NCBI GenBank assembly: GCA_018609195.1
Contig: JAHCSE010000007.1
Location: 1 to 42,357 of the forward strand
Direction: 5' to 3'
DNA: 42,357 nt
From: Patescibacteria group bacterium
Lineage (GTDB): Bacteria; Patescibacteriota; Minisyncoccia; Minisyncoccales; RBG-13-36-15
The notes under the pieces were generated by a model that was not told the origin of the DNA, searched no databases, and saw only the letters and a program-made list of their open reading frames with translations. A program made the translations under genes and the position numbers. Positions 12,705 to 21,695 of this stretch are shown piece after piece. The first letter of the stretch is position 1, and each line of letters opens with the position of its first letter.

Positions 12705-15182
12705 TTAAAGTTTTTTCATCTCCGCTTCAATAATTTTTGTGGCCTCTTCGTAAGAGGTCCATTTTTTGAAATAAAGTGGTTTGCCAATTTTCACCACTAC
12801 TTTTCCTCTTAATTTTCTTAGTACTTTCCATACTTTCCAATGGATAGGTAAGATTTCTCGAGTTCCTGAAATTTTAACTGGAACTATAGGAGCTTGCATT
12901 TCTACTCCTATTACTCCTGCTCCCATCTTAAGCGGTAAAAGATTTCCAGTTTCTGAAATTCCTCCTTCAGGATAAACTAAAATTGACCAATCCTCATCTA
13001 ATAATTCCCCGGTGTAGATTAATCCTGATTTTATTTGACCCATCCTGGGAAGAGGATAGGTGTTAAATAATAAAGTCACGAGAGGTTGTACGTACCAAAG
13101 TTTCTCATATAAAATATCGGTTGCTGCAGCTACCGCGAACTTTTTTCGAATGAAAGGGGGTAAAACTTTAAAAATTACTGGTGTATCTAAATCACTGATG
13201 TGATTTGGCATTACGATAATCGGGGTTTTAACTCCTTTTATATTTTCTAATCCCTGCACTTTGATTTTGGATAGGAGGTTAAGAATTATTGGGAAGAAAA
13301 TAAGATTTTGTAACATCTTTCGAATTCCATTAATAAAAGATAGACGTGGCCACGCTCTGAGTTTATATTTTACTAATTTTTTTGGTTTTTGTTGAATTAA
13401 TCTTTCCAAATCAGCTACCCTCAAATCTGTGGTAATTGTCGCCTCATCAATTTCAATTCCAAATTCCTCTTCAATTCGAGCCACCAACTCAATTCGCATT
13501 AAAGAATCGAGTTTTAAATCTCTGACGATACTACTTTCTTTGGAAATTAAGGAAGGGTTGGTTTCGGTAATTTGAGAGAGAATACTTATTAAGGGAGGAA
13601 TTTTTTTTTTCAGTGCTTTTACTTCTTCTGGTAAAATTCTTTCCGAAAGATATTTCAGAACTTCGGGCCTCTTTGCTTTTCTCGTGATTGTTCTTGGAAA
13701 ATCAGAAAAGGGCCAAACTGACCAACTTTGAATTTGCTGAAAAGAAGCTAGTTTTTTGTTGACCCTATCGATAATCTCTTGAAGTTTTTCCTCTTTCGTA
13801 TCGCTAAGTAAAGCTGCATGAATTAATACCCTTTTATTTTTCTTTAGCCCCACTACGCAGGAATCCTTTATTTCTTCCTCTTTGTTAAGTTCTGCTTCTA
13901 TATCTTCTGGATAGACATTCTGGCCAGCAGCAGTTAAAATCATAAATTTTTTCCTTCCTTTGATATATAAATATCCCTCTTTGTCAAAATAACCTATGTC
14001 TCCGGTTTTTAACCAACCTGCTTCAAGGGTCTCTTTTGTTTTTAAAGGATTTTTCCAATACCCCTGAGTGATACTTGGGGCCTTAACCAATATTTCTCCG
14101 TCTTTCGCAAGTTTTACTTCAACCCCTTTAATTATTTTCCCAGCTGAAGCCAATTTCTTATCCTTTTCAGTGAGCATACTCACTACCGCTGAGGTTTCAG
14201 TGAGCCCATATCCCTGAACAATGTTAACTCCTAATGCTTGCCACTTTTTTCCAATTTCAAAATCAAGTGGAGCTCCTCCTGAAACCAATAAACGCAATTT
14301 TCCTCCAAATTTTTGATGGATGTTTCGAAATAAAATTCGACGAATTGGAATTGGTAAGCTTGGAGCAATTTTCAAAAGAGCGTTAAATATTTTTTCTTTT
14401 CCTGTTCTTTTAGCCTCCTCTCCGATTCTCTGCACCACCAATTTCAGAAATTCAGGAACTACTGCCATTTTCGTGATTTCATTTTCAAAAAGATTTCTCA
14501 TAATAATTACTGAACTCAAAGCAGGTGTATAAATAATTTTAGCTCCCGCAGATAGTGCCCTGAATTCAATCATTTGCTCAAAAATATGGGAGAGGGGCAA
14601 AATAGATAAAACTCGATCATTCTTTTTGACCTCAATAATATTGAAAACAGCTTCGAGATTAGAAACAATGTTTCGGTGAGTTAAAATTACTCCTTTCGGA
14701 TCCCCTGTCGTGCCAGAAGTATAAAGGATTTCAGCAATATCGTTTTCTTTGATTTGGGGTTGTTCAAATTTATATTTTGTCTCAATAAGATTATCTAAAT
14801 AATCGATATCTACATAAGGGCAACTTATTTCTTCAGGTTTTTTGAATGTTGAAAATTTGAATAAAAGTTTAGCTTCGGTTTGGCGCGCTACTTTGGAAAT
14901 AAATTGAGGGGTATTTTGCAAGTGGAGAGGAACAATAATTACTCCCTTTAAAAGGCAACCAAAAAAGGCTCCCAGCCAATAAGGAGAATTAGGAGCCCAA
15001 AGCAATACTCTATCCCCTTTTTTGATCCCTCTTTCCCTCAGTAATTTAGATATCCCGAAAGCGAAATTATAAAGTTCAGAATAATTCCAAACAATACTTC
15101 GATACCTCGGTTTTATTTTTAAGGCAGGAAATTGGGAAAACCGCTTTCTTCCCTCAATTAAAATATCAAGGAGAGTTTTCAT
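12705..15182 (-). CDS. trifunctional AMP-dependent acyl ligase / ACP / PlsC acyltransferase
   Basis: Three domains in one 825-aa chain. Residues 1-515: AMP-forming acyl-activating enzyme, with the P-loop YTSGTTGDPKG (154-164), GYGLTET (324-330), TGDIGYF and the C-terminal catalytic Lys region (TRKAKR). Residues about 535-600: acyl carrier protein with the phosphopantetheine Ser at LDSL (S560). Residues about 640-825: PlsC-type acyltransferase with NHISDLD (H661, D666) and YPEGGIS. The plausible sequence is activation of a free fatty acid, loading on the built-in carrier arm, and transfer to a glycerol-phosphate acceptor. E. coli Aas pairs the first and last activities but lacks an internal ACP. 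The start overlaps the acpS stop by 4 nt (ATGA), tying the gene to the enzyme that arms S560. Confidence 0.9.
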   Translation of the reverse strand: MKTLLDILIEGRKRFSQFPALKIKPRYRSIVWNYSELYNFAFGISKLLRERGIKKGDRVLLWAPNSPYWLGAFFGCLLKGVIIVPLHLQNTPQFISKVARQTEAKLLFKFSTFKKPEEISCPYVDIDYLDNLIETKYKFEQPQIKENDIAEILYTSGTTGDPKGVILTHRNIVSNLEAVFNIIEVKKNDRVLSILPLSHIFEQMIEFRALSAGAKIIYTPALSSVIIMRNLFENEITKMAVVPEFLKLVVQRIGEEAKRTGKEKIFNALLKIAPSLPIPIRRILFRNIHQKFGGKLRLLVSGGAPLDFEIGKKWQALGVNIVQGYGLTETSAVVSMLTEKDKKLASAGKIIKGVEVKLAKDGEILVKAPSITQGYWKNPLKTKETLEAGWLKTGDIGYFDKEGYLYIKGRKKFMILTAAGQNVYPEDIEAELNKEEEIKDSCVVGLKKNKRVLIHAALLSDTKEEKLQEIIDRVNKKLASFQQIQSWSVWPFSDFPRTITRKAKRPEVLKYLSERILPEEVKALKKKIPPLISILSQITETNPSLISKESSIVRDLKLDSLMRIELVARIEEEFGIEIDEATITTDLRVADLERLIQQKPKKLVKYKLRAWPRLSFINGIRKMLQNLIFFPIILNLLSKIKVQGLENIKGVKTPIIVMPNHISDLDTPVIFKVLPPFIRKKFAVAAATDILYEKLWYVQPLVTLLFNTYPLPRMGQIKSGLIYTGELLDEDWSILVYPEGGISETGNLLPLKMGAGVIGVEMQAPIVPVKISGTREILPIHWKVWKVLRKLRGKVVVKIGKPLYFKKWTSYEEATKIIEAEMKKL

Positions 15183-15523
15183 TTTAATATAAATACTGCT
15201 ACTGCAACTACATAATCTCCATGATGGCTAATACTCAGATCGCAACTTTCTATCTTTTGTGGATTTAGTTTTGAGTGAAGGTTTATAAATGGTTTACCAG
15301 ATTTCAGATTCCCAATTTCAATTTCTTTCCAACTTCCTGCTTTTAAATCTAAGGCCTTCATCACTGCTTCTTTAGCTGAAAATATTCCTGCCAAATGCGA
15401 AATTTCTGAGTTTCTTAGTTCTGATTCACAAAAAATATCCCTATTAAATTTCTGGGGATATCTTTGAAAGCTGTTTTGGAATTTTTTGAGCTGTAAAATG
15501 TCGCTACCGATTTTCACCTCCAT
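15179..15523 (-). CDS. acpS: holo-[acyl-carrier-protein] synthase
   Basis: Transfers 4'-phosphopantetheine from CoA to a carrier-protein serine. Family motifs are GSDILQLKKF near the start (Asp for Mg2+), FSAKEAVMKAL (Glu for Mg2+ and CoA binding), WKEIEIGNLKSGKP and the terminal LSISHHGDYVVAVAV. At 114 aa it is a normal AcpS subunit of the trimeric type. It lies between rplU (4-nt gap) and the trifunctional acyl gene (ATGA overlap). The likely substrate is therefore the internal ACP domain of the next protein, since no free acpP is in the window. Confidence 0.94.
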   Translation of the reverse strand: MEVKIGSDILQLKKFQNSFQRYPQKFNRDIFCESELRNSEISHLAGIFSAKEAVMKALDLKAGSWKEIEIGNLKSGKPFINLHSKLNPQKIESCDLSISHHGDYVVAVAVFILK

Positions 15524-15527
15524 AAAC

Positions 15528-15839
15528 TTACCCAGCTATTTTTAAAATTTCAACCTCCGTATAGGGCTGGCGATGGCCCTTTTTTACTTTGTAACGTTTT
15601 TTTGGTTTGTATTTAAAAACAATTATCTTTTTTCCTTTGCCATGAGATAGAACCTTTCCAGTAACTTTTGCCCCCTTAATATGAGGGGTTCCGATTTCCA
15701 GTTTCTTTCCTTTTTGTAAAAGCAAAACAAAATTGAAGACCATTTCTTGTCCTTCTTTCTTTCCAATTTTCTCAATTTTTATTTTTTGCCCAGGTGAAAC
15801 AATATATTGTTTTCCACCTGTTTTAATCACTGCCAGCAT
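15528..15839 (-). CDS. rplU: 50S ribosomal protein bL21
   Basis: Ribosomal large-subunit protein at 103 aa, standard length. The start MLAVIKTGGKQYIVSPGQ and the C-terminal KYKPKKRYKVKKGHRQPYTEVEI are diagnostic. The usual partner rpmA (bL27) does not follow; acpS is next instead, so rpmA has moved or lies elsewhere. A short upstream stretch repeats TAACAAT three times, with no clear promoter, and the gene may be read from rmuC. Confidence 0.97.
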   Translation of the reverse strand: MLAVIKTGGKQYIVSPGQKIKIEKIGKKEGQEMVFNFVLLLQKGKKLEIGTPHIKGAKVTGKVLSHGKGKKIIVFKYKPKKRYKVKKGHRQPYTEVEILKIAG

Positions 15840-15865
15840 ATTAACAATTTAACAATGTAACAATT

Positions 15866-16807
15866 CTATTTTTCTGGCTCTTCCAGTTTCTTTTTTTCTT
15901 CTGGTTCCAGCAACCGCAATCCATCGATTCTTCCTACTAATCTTCCGTATCTTGATTGAACTCTATCTGAGGAGCCTTTTGCATGATCAATATGCAAAAC
16001 TAAAGTATTGAGCTCTTCGCCAAATTTCATTGATTCTTGCTGAATTGCCTTTAACCCTTCCAAAATTTTCTTTGAGGCTTCTTCAATCTTTGATCCTTCC
16101 AGTCCAATCATAATTATCCTTAAAAAGTAATAAAAAGAATTTGGAGAAACAAATATAACTTTTTTATTTTGACCGTATTCTAAAATCTCGGGCTGGTTCA
16201 AAGCAATCTCATAATATACAGGTTCTGAGGGAACATACATTAGGGCAAAATCCACCGTTCCTTCCTGAGGCAAAATATATTTTCTGGAAATATCATTAAT
16301 ATACTTTTTTATCTCTCGGATAAATTCTCGCCCAGCTCTCTCTTTTTCTTCTTCTCTTACCTTATTCATTCTTCTGAAAGTTTCCATGGGAAACTTTGAA
16401 TCAATAGGGATCATCCCCTGCTTTGTTTTAACAATAGCATCAACGATTTGCCCTTCCTGAAATTGATATTGCAAAGAAAAATTACTTTTGGGTAATATCT
16501 GATCCAGTAAATCTCTTAAAATTTGTTCCCCAATATTCCCTCTTAATTTGGGAGATTTTAAAAAATCCTGAAAATCTCTCATTGCGTGGCCAATCTCTTT
16601 CACTCTACCTAACTCTTGGGCCATTTGAGAATAACCTGCTTCAAACCTCTTTCTCATCTCGTTAATGTCTTGTTTGATTAAACCCAGAGCCAAATCTTCT
16701 TTTTTTCCCTTCAAATCTCGCATTTCTTTTTTGATAAAAAGAAAAGATAACCAAAAGCCCCCTGCCACAATTAAAAATATTATCAAAATAAAAAGAAAAT
16801 CTGGCAT
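15866..16807 (-). CDS. rmuC: RmuC-family DNA recombination protein
   Basis: RmuC proteins are membrane-anchored coiled-coil proteins with a PD-(D/E)XK-like nuclease fold that limit inversions at short repeats. Here residues 1-26 form a transmembrane helix, 30-95 a coiled coil (KGKKEDLALGLIKQDINEMR), and the conserved core follows: GNIGEQILRDLLDQILP, then VDAIVKTKQGMIPIDSKFPMETFRRM, and DFALMYVPSEPVYYEI. At 313 aa it is shorter than E. coli RmuC but within the CPR range. It is co-directional with close neighbours on both sides. A role in restraining repeat recombination would suit this repeat-rich genome, but that is speculation. Confidence 0.9.
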   Translation of the reverse strand: MPDFLFILIIFLIVAGGFWLSFLFIKKEMRDLKGKKEDLALGLIKQDINEMRKRFEAGYSQMAQELGRVKEIGHAMRDFQDFLKSPKLRGNIGEQILRDLLDQILPKSNFSLQYQFQEGQIVDAIVKTKQGMIPIDSKFPMETFRRMNKVREEEKERAGREFIREIKKYINDISRKYILPQEGTVDFALMYVPSEPVYYEIALNQPEILEYGQNKKVIFVSPNSFYYFLRIIMIGLEGSKIEEASKKILEGLKAIQQESMKFGEELNTLVLHIDHAKGSSDRVQSRYGRLVGRIDGLRLLEPEEKKKLEEPEK

Positions 16808-16823
16808 TAAATTTATATTATCA

Positions 16824-17780
16824 TTATTTTGTTAAAATTTCAATTATAACAAAAACGATATAAATTGAGAGCAAAAATATTGCCTCTTTTCTGGTGATTT
16901 GCCGACCAGTTCGGACAAATAAGAGGAAAGAGAACGCTGCAATTATGAGGAAAAATCTGGCAATAGCAAAGGGTGAGAAATCAGCAATTTCAATTGGATG
17001 AATGAAAGCCACTATACCCAAAACCAAAGTGGCTGGTATCATAACCGATCCCATCAAATTCCCTAAAATCATCCCGGTTTGGCCTTTTCTGGCTGCGGCA
17101 ATTGCAAAATAGGTTTCAGGAAGGGCATTCCCCAAACCAACAATTAAAATTCCAATCAGAGCCAATGATAAATTGAATCCCTCAGCAAAAAAGGAAGCAG
17201 CTCTAACAATTCCTTCTGCAGCTATCAATAAGAGTATTATTCCAAAAATTACTTTTCCGAGGTCTTTGATAAAGATTCTAAATTCTTTAATAATAGGAAT
17301 TTTTTCATCATCGTAAATTTTGGTAAATCTTTCTTTTTTGGAAAAAAGCCAAACGATATAGAAAAGGAAAACTAAAATTAAAATCATTCCGTCTCCCCTT
17401 CCCAAGGTCCCATCTAAAATTAAAAGTAAGGGTAAAATAGCAATTATTATTGTAAAAATAGAGGTTGTTTGAACCGTCTTGCTCTCAGCGGGAAGACCTT
17501 TCGCAATTAAGGCAGCTAAACCCACAGCCAACGTTAAATCAACGACGTTCCCTCCCATTACGTCCCCAAAAGAAAGTTCGGGAATTTTATGAAGAGCAGA
17601 AGAAATCCCTACAAAAAGATTGGGAATAGTACCAGCAAAGGCAACAACAAAAAAGGCTACCACAAATTCTCTCCATTCTAAAAAGCGAGCAATTCTGGCT
17701 AGGCTGTCAACCAGTAGTCTCCCTGACCAGAAAATCAAAAAAACAGAGATAACGAAAACGAGAATATAAAAGAGGATCAT
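16824..17780 (-). CDS. sodium/calcium exchanger-family (CaCA) membrane protein
   Basis: A 318-aa cation antiporter with ten hydrophobic segments in two inverted halves. Each half carries the alpha-repeat signature: FFVVAFAGTIPNLFVGISSA in the first and ILIVGLGNALPETYFAIAAA in the second. The acidic ion-binding Glu is replaced by Asn in the first repeat (GTIPN against the usual GTSLPE) and kept in the second (ALPE). It would exchange Ca2+ or a related ion for Na+, H+ or K+. The gene overlaps the preceding permease by 4 nt and follows a P-type ATPase, forming a transport cluster. The substrate is not certain. Confidence 0.88.
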   Translation of the reverse strand: MILFYILVFVISVFLIFWSGRLLVDSLARIARFLEWREFVVAFFVVAFAGTIPNLFVGISSALHKIPELSFGDVMGGNVVDLTLAVGLAALIAKGLPAESKTVQTTSIFTIIIAILPLLLILDGTLGRGDGMILILVFLFYIVWLFSKKERFTKIYDDEKIPIIKEFRIFIKDLGKVIFGIILLLIAAEGIVRAASFFAEGFNLSLALIGILIVGLGNALPETYFAIAAARKGQTGMILGNLMGSVMIPATLVLGIVAFIHPIEIADFSPFAIARFFLIIAAFSFLLFVRTGRQITRKEAIFLLSIYIVFVIIEILTK

Positions 17781-18901
17781 CTAATAAAATAATATATTTG
17801 ATAAATTATTCCGAGAATGAAAATGAAAATCAAAAAAGAGGTTAAAAAGAAAGTGAGAGAAAAACGGGGGATTTTCTTGACTATTTGGTACATTAAAATA
17901 ATTAAAATTCCATTTATGGCTAACATTACTCCTCCAACGAGACCAATCACTGAGATGAAATTTTTAAAGCCAATTAAAAAAAACAAAAGAGGTGGAAAAC
18001 AGGCAATAGCGAAGGCTATATTCTTTGGTACTTTCAAATCATACCAGAAAACTTTTTTCAGGGTAAGTCCTAAAGTAATAAAAGAGGTTAAGGTAACAAA
18101 AATTCCAAAAAGAAGAGCCAATCTAATAACGTCAGCCCCTAAAAAATTTCCTAGGCCCAAAATTGCTTCCTCTGATGTAGCTTTACCAGTAATTCCCAAA
18201 ACGAAAAAGATAAAAATAAGGTAGAGAATTATTGGAATTAAAATAGCAATAGGAATTAATTTTTTAAGAAGAGCTTTCTCTTTGCCTAAAATTTCTTCAA
18301 TCTCTGGAATTAATTCTGCTCCCCATAAAGAAAAGAGAATGGGGCCATAAGGTAAAAAAAGGAGGCTCATTTTTAAAGAGCCTACCGGAAAAAGATTTTC
18401 TATTTTTAACAGAGGAAAACCACGGAAAAATATCACAGTCACAATTATAAAAAATAAAATTAACCCAAAAAGTTCTACCTTTGCAATGGTTTTAATTCCA
18501 AAATAAATAAGAATAGCTCCTAAAGAAAAATAAATAAAGGTATAAGAAATATCATTTCCTCCAAAAACCGGCCTCAATAAAGCTGTTAAAAATTGGCCTC
18601 CAATAATTAAGTAGGCTAGAATTGCTCCCCAAAAACCAAAAATAGCTGAAAGGAGGGCTATTTTCTGACCCCATTTTCCTAAATAAATTTTGGCATATCC
18701 TGGAAGACGCAAAAAATCTGGAGTTTTTAAAGCGACCTCCCCAAAAAGGAGATGGATAATAATAACAATACTTCCTAGGACAAGAAAATACCCCAAAATT
18801 AACCAAATTCCAACTTTGGAAGTAATGTAGGGTAGCGAAAAAAGACCTACACCAATAATTGTTCCTGAAAGGGTAGATAGGGCGTAAATGAATTTAGACA
18901 T
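17777..18901 (-). CDS. APC-superfamily amino-acid permease
   Basis: A 374-aa membrane protein with about eleven transmembrane segments. The N-terminus YALSTLSGTIIGVGLFSLPY matches the unwound first helix of the aromatic amino-acid/HAAAP and spore-germination-like permeases (GxGIGAGILALP pattern). It probably imports an amino acid by proton or sodium symport, useful for an organism likely to be auxotrophic. It is five nt downstream of the P-type ATPase gene and overlaps the CaCA exchanger by 4 nt, so translation of the three is probably coupled. Substrate specificity cannot be read. Confidence 0.83.
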   Translation of the reverse strand: MSKFIYALSTLSGTIIGVGLFSLPYITSKVGIWLILGYFLVLGSIVIIIHLLFGEVALKTPDFLRLPGYAKIYLGKWGQKIALLSAIFGFWGAILAYLIIGGQFLTALLRPVFGGNDISYTFIYFSLGAILIYFGIKTIAKVELFGLILFFIIVTVIFFRGFPLLKIENLFPVGSLKMSLLFLPYGPILFSLWGAELIPEIEEILGKEKALLKKLIPIAILIPIILYLIFIFFVLGITGKATSEEAILGLGNFLGADVIRLALLFGIFVTLTSFITLGLTLKKVFWYDLKVPKNIAFAIACFPPLLFFLIGFKNFISVIGLVGGVMLAINGILIILMYQIVKKIPRFSLTFFLTSFLIFIFILGIIYQIYYFIR

Positions 18902-18906
18902 AGGAT

Positions 18907-21654
18907 TTAGTGCTTAGAACTTCTTGCTTTGATTATGAAGTACCATTTAGTAGCTTCAATTAAAATTAGGTTTATCATTCCTAATCCTAAAATTAAAAAC
19001 CAGCCAAAAAGACTTAAAGGTTGGGTTTTTAATAAGTTTTGAAAGAAGGGAAGATAGACAGCAGCAACTAACATAAGAAGACTGAAAAGTATGGAAACTA
19101 TTAAATATAAATTGGAAAAGGGATTATATTGCCAGATATTTTTTCTCAGATTTTTACAAGAGAAAGCATAAAAGAAAGTGTCAATGGCTAAAACCGCAAA
19201 AATTATGGTTCTGATTTCTGGCAAGCGTTCTCCCCCCCATACATTATAAAGCCACAAAAACACGCCAAAAAGAATAAAACTAGTAACAATCCCAAAACCA
19301 AAAATTATTGTCTTCATTCGTTGAGTCAAAAGTGGCTTTTTGGGATCTTCGGGGGATCTCGCCATCACTCCTTTTTCTTTTGGCTCAAAAGCCAGAGCAA
19401 TTCCCTGAGGACTACCCTCAATTAAGTTTTCCCATAAAATTTGGACTGGCAAGATTGGTAAAGGTAAACCTCCAATAATAGAACCTCCAATCAAAATTAT
19501 TTCCGAAAAAGATTGAGAAAGTAAAAGGGTAACGGTTTTTCTAACATTATCAATAATTACTCTTCCTTCTTCCACCGCTGCCACAATAATTGAGAAGTTA
19601 TCAGTTAGCAAAACTAAATCAGAAACTTCTTTGGCTACATCAGTTCCAGAGCCTAAAGCGACTCCAATGTCAGCTTGCTTTAAAGCTGGGGCATCATTTA
19701 TGCCATCGCCAGTCATTGCCACTACTTCTCCCTTTCTCTGCCAGGCTTCAATAATTTTTATTTTGTGTTTAGGTTCAACTCTGGCATAAATCTGAATTTC
19801 CTTTAATCTCTTTTCAAAATCTGCATCGGATAATTCATCTAAATCCTTCCCCTCAATAATATTTTTTGCTTTAATTTTGAATCCTAGCTCAGTAGCTATA
19901 GCTTTCGCAGTGAGTCTGTGATCTCCGGTGACAATAATTGGTCTCATTCCTGCCTGCTTGCAAATATCGATTGCTTCTTTGACCCCTTTTCTTAAAGGAT
20001 CCTTTAAAGCAATAAATCCAACAAAAACTAAATCATTTACTTCCTCCTCTAAATTTTTGGTTTTTGCCGCCTCTGGCGAGCCTCGCCTCTGGCGGGATTT
20101 TTGGTTTTTGGTTTTTTTGTAAGCCGTAGCTACTACCCTCAATCCTTTACGAGTTAAATTCTCTAATTCTTTATTTAATTTTAAAAGACCTCTTTCCTTT
20201 AAAACTTTCGCCTTACCTTCTTTTTGCAAATGCGAAGAAAGGTTGAGAATTTTCTCAGGGGCCCCGGAAACAAATAAAATTCCCTCTTTCCCTTTCTGGC
20301 GTAGAGAGGCAATAAATTTATTTTGGGGATTGAAAGGAAGTTCATCAATGGTAGGAAATGGTTTCTCCAAATCTGGTTTTTTTAATCCAACCTCGGCCCC
20401 AAACAAAACCAAAGCTCTATCTGTCGGTCTTCCCCTAATTTCCCAATCAGAAATAGGATCTTTAGGATTTTCAACAAAAGCCTCGTTTGCTAAAAGCGAA
20501 ATCTGTAAAGCAAAAGTTTGGTCTTTGGTAGCTTCTTTCTGAAAAATTTTTGGAAAGGAGTCAATGGCTTCGACTGAGCTCATCCGAATGTCTTTAGAAG
20601 AGATACTGCGATTAGCTGTGGAAATCTCAGAAACTACCATTTTCCCTTCCGTTAAAGTCAAAGTTTTATCAGTCGCAATGACTGAAGTTGACCCTAAGGT
20701 TTCAGCTGCCAGAAGTTTTCTCACCAATCCCTTTCTTTTTAAGATTCTCTGCATACCCAGGGCTAAAATTACGGTCATAGCTATTGGTAATCCTTCTGGG
20801 ATGGCAGCTACAGCTACTGCCACCGCCGTTTCAAACATTAATAAAAAATCTTGCTCCCGCAAGATTCCCCCATAAAAAATAAGAGCAGAGGCCATAAAAA
20901 TGATAACCCCTATTAATCTGCTAAGTATCACCAATTTTTTTTGCAGGGGGGTTTTCTCTTCTTTGACCTCCTTCACCATCTCAGCCACCTTGCCAATCTC
21001 GGTTAGGAGCGCAATTCCAGTAACTACCGCTTTTCCTTTTCCGTCTTCAACAATCGTTCCCATATAAATCATATTGTCTCTATCTGCTAAAGAAGTTTCT
21101 TTCGGTAAAATATCAGTCCTCTTTTTAGCTGGTAGCCACTCTCCGGTTAAGGCCATCTCATTAATTTTTAAATTATGGGTCTCAATTAATCTTCCATCAG
21201 CCGGAACCTTATCTCCAGCTGCTAATTCAAAAATATCTCCGGGAACCAAAGCTATGGAATCTACAATTTTCTCGTTTCCTTCTCTTATCACTCTGGCTTT
21301 CTGTTTCACCACTTTTTTCAGTCCCCGCAAAGCTTTGGATGCCTTATTTTCCTGGAAAAAGCCAACAATTGTGTTTAAAATCACTGCCCCAAAAATGACA
21401 ATTGAATCTGTATATTCTCCTAAAATCAGAGTGATAACCCCGGCAATGACCAAAATATAAATGAGAGGACTTCTAAACTGCTCCAGAAAGATTTTCAGAG
21501 AAGGTAAAGGTTTTTCTTCAGGAAGTTTATTCAAACCGAATTTTTTCTGTCTGAATAATATTTCTTTTTCAGATAATCCATTCTTAGAATTCGAGTCTAA
21601 TAATTTAACCGTTTCCTCAAAAGAAAGATTTTGCCAAGAATTTTTTTGAGTCAT
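18907..21654 (-). CDS. P-type cation-transporting ATPase (P2, Ca2+-ATPase-like) with altered DKTGT motif
   Basis: A 915-aa ion pump. Its N-terminal cation-ATPase domain, PAAIPEGLP-type helix 4 (AAIPEGLPIAM), nucleotide-domain SGAPEKIL, TGDH and MTGDGINDAPALKQADIGVALG hinge place it with SERCA/PMR1-like pumps. Two catalytic motifs deviate. The phosphorylation site reads DKTLTLT (D329) instead of DKTGTLT, and the actuator loop reads TGEW (170-173) instead of TGES. The aspartate and the key glutamate remain. Two short repeats are inserted in frame (20065-20097 and about 20567-20590). It heads the transport cluster. A TATAAT lies 6 nt before the ATG, just after the fabF terminator. Confidence 0.9.
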   Translation of the reverse strand: MTQKNSWQNLSFEETVKLLDSNSKNGLSEKEILFRQKKFGLNKLPEEKPLPSLKIFLEQFRSPLIYILVIAGVITLILGEYTDSIVIFGAVILNTIVGFFQENKASKALRGLKKVVKQKARVIREGNEKIVDSIALVPGDIFELAAGDKVPADGRLIETHNLKINEMALTGEWLPAKKRTDILPKETSLADRDNMIYMGTIVEDGKGKAVVTGIALLTEIGKVAEMVKEVKEEKTPLQKKLVILSRLIGVIIFMASALIFYGGILREQDFLLMFETAVAVAVAAIPEGLPIAMTVILALGMQRILKRKGLVRKLLAAETLGSTSVIATDKTLTLTEGKMVVSEISTANRSISSKDIRMSSVEAIDSFPKIFQKEATKDQTFALQISLLANEAFVENPKDPISDWEIRGRPTDRALVLFGAEVGLKKPDLEKPFPTIDELPFNPQNKFIASLRQKGKEGILFVSGAPEKILNLSSHLQKEGKAKVLKERGLLKLNKELENLTRKGLRVVATAYKKTKNQKSRQRRGSPEAAKTKNLEEEVNDLVFVGFIALKDPLRKGVKEAIDICKQAGMRPIIVTGDHRLTAKAIATELGFKIKAKNIIEGKDLDELSDADFEKRLKEIQIYARVEPKHKIKIIEAWQRKGEVVAMTGDGINDAPALKQADIGVALGSGTDVAKEVSDLVLLTDNFSIIVAAVEEGRVIIDNVRKTVTLLLSQSFSEIILIGGSIIGGLPLPILPVQILWENLIEGSPQGIALAFEPKEKGVMARSPEDPKKPLLTQRMKTIIFGFGIVTSFILFGVFLWLYNVWGGERLPEIRTIIFAVLAIDTFFYAFSCKNLRKNIWQYNPFSNLYLIVSILFSLLMLVAAVYLPFFQNLLKTQPLSLFGWFLILGLGMINLILIEATKWYFIIKARSSKH
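20065..20097. repeat. 33-nt GC-rich element in frame inside the P-type ATPase
   Basis: Two direct copies of CGCCTCTGGCG form the core. It adds SRQRRGSPEAA to the nucleotide-binding domain and splits a simple ACCAAAAA repeat (TKNQK ... KTKN) that is itself absent from typical homologues. Confidence 0.75.
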
Positions 21655-21670
21655 TATTTCATTATATAAA

Positions 21671-21693
21671 AAAAGAGGGCTACTCGGTAGCCC
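21671..21693 (-). terminator. fabF terminator
   Basis: GGGCTAC pairs with GTAGCCC around TCG. On the minus strand it is followed by CTCTTTTTTTAT, ending the fabF transcript just before the ATPase gene. Confidence 0.85.
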
Positions 21694-21695
21694 CT

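Noticed and set aside
17817-18224. Plus-strand Lys-rich ORF of 135 aa.
   Set aside because: It is a shadow of the amino-acid permease gene on the other strand, with no signal or motif of its own.
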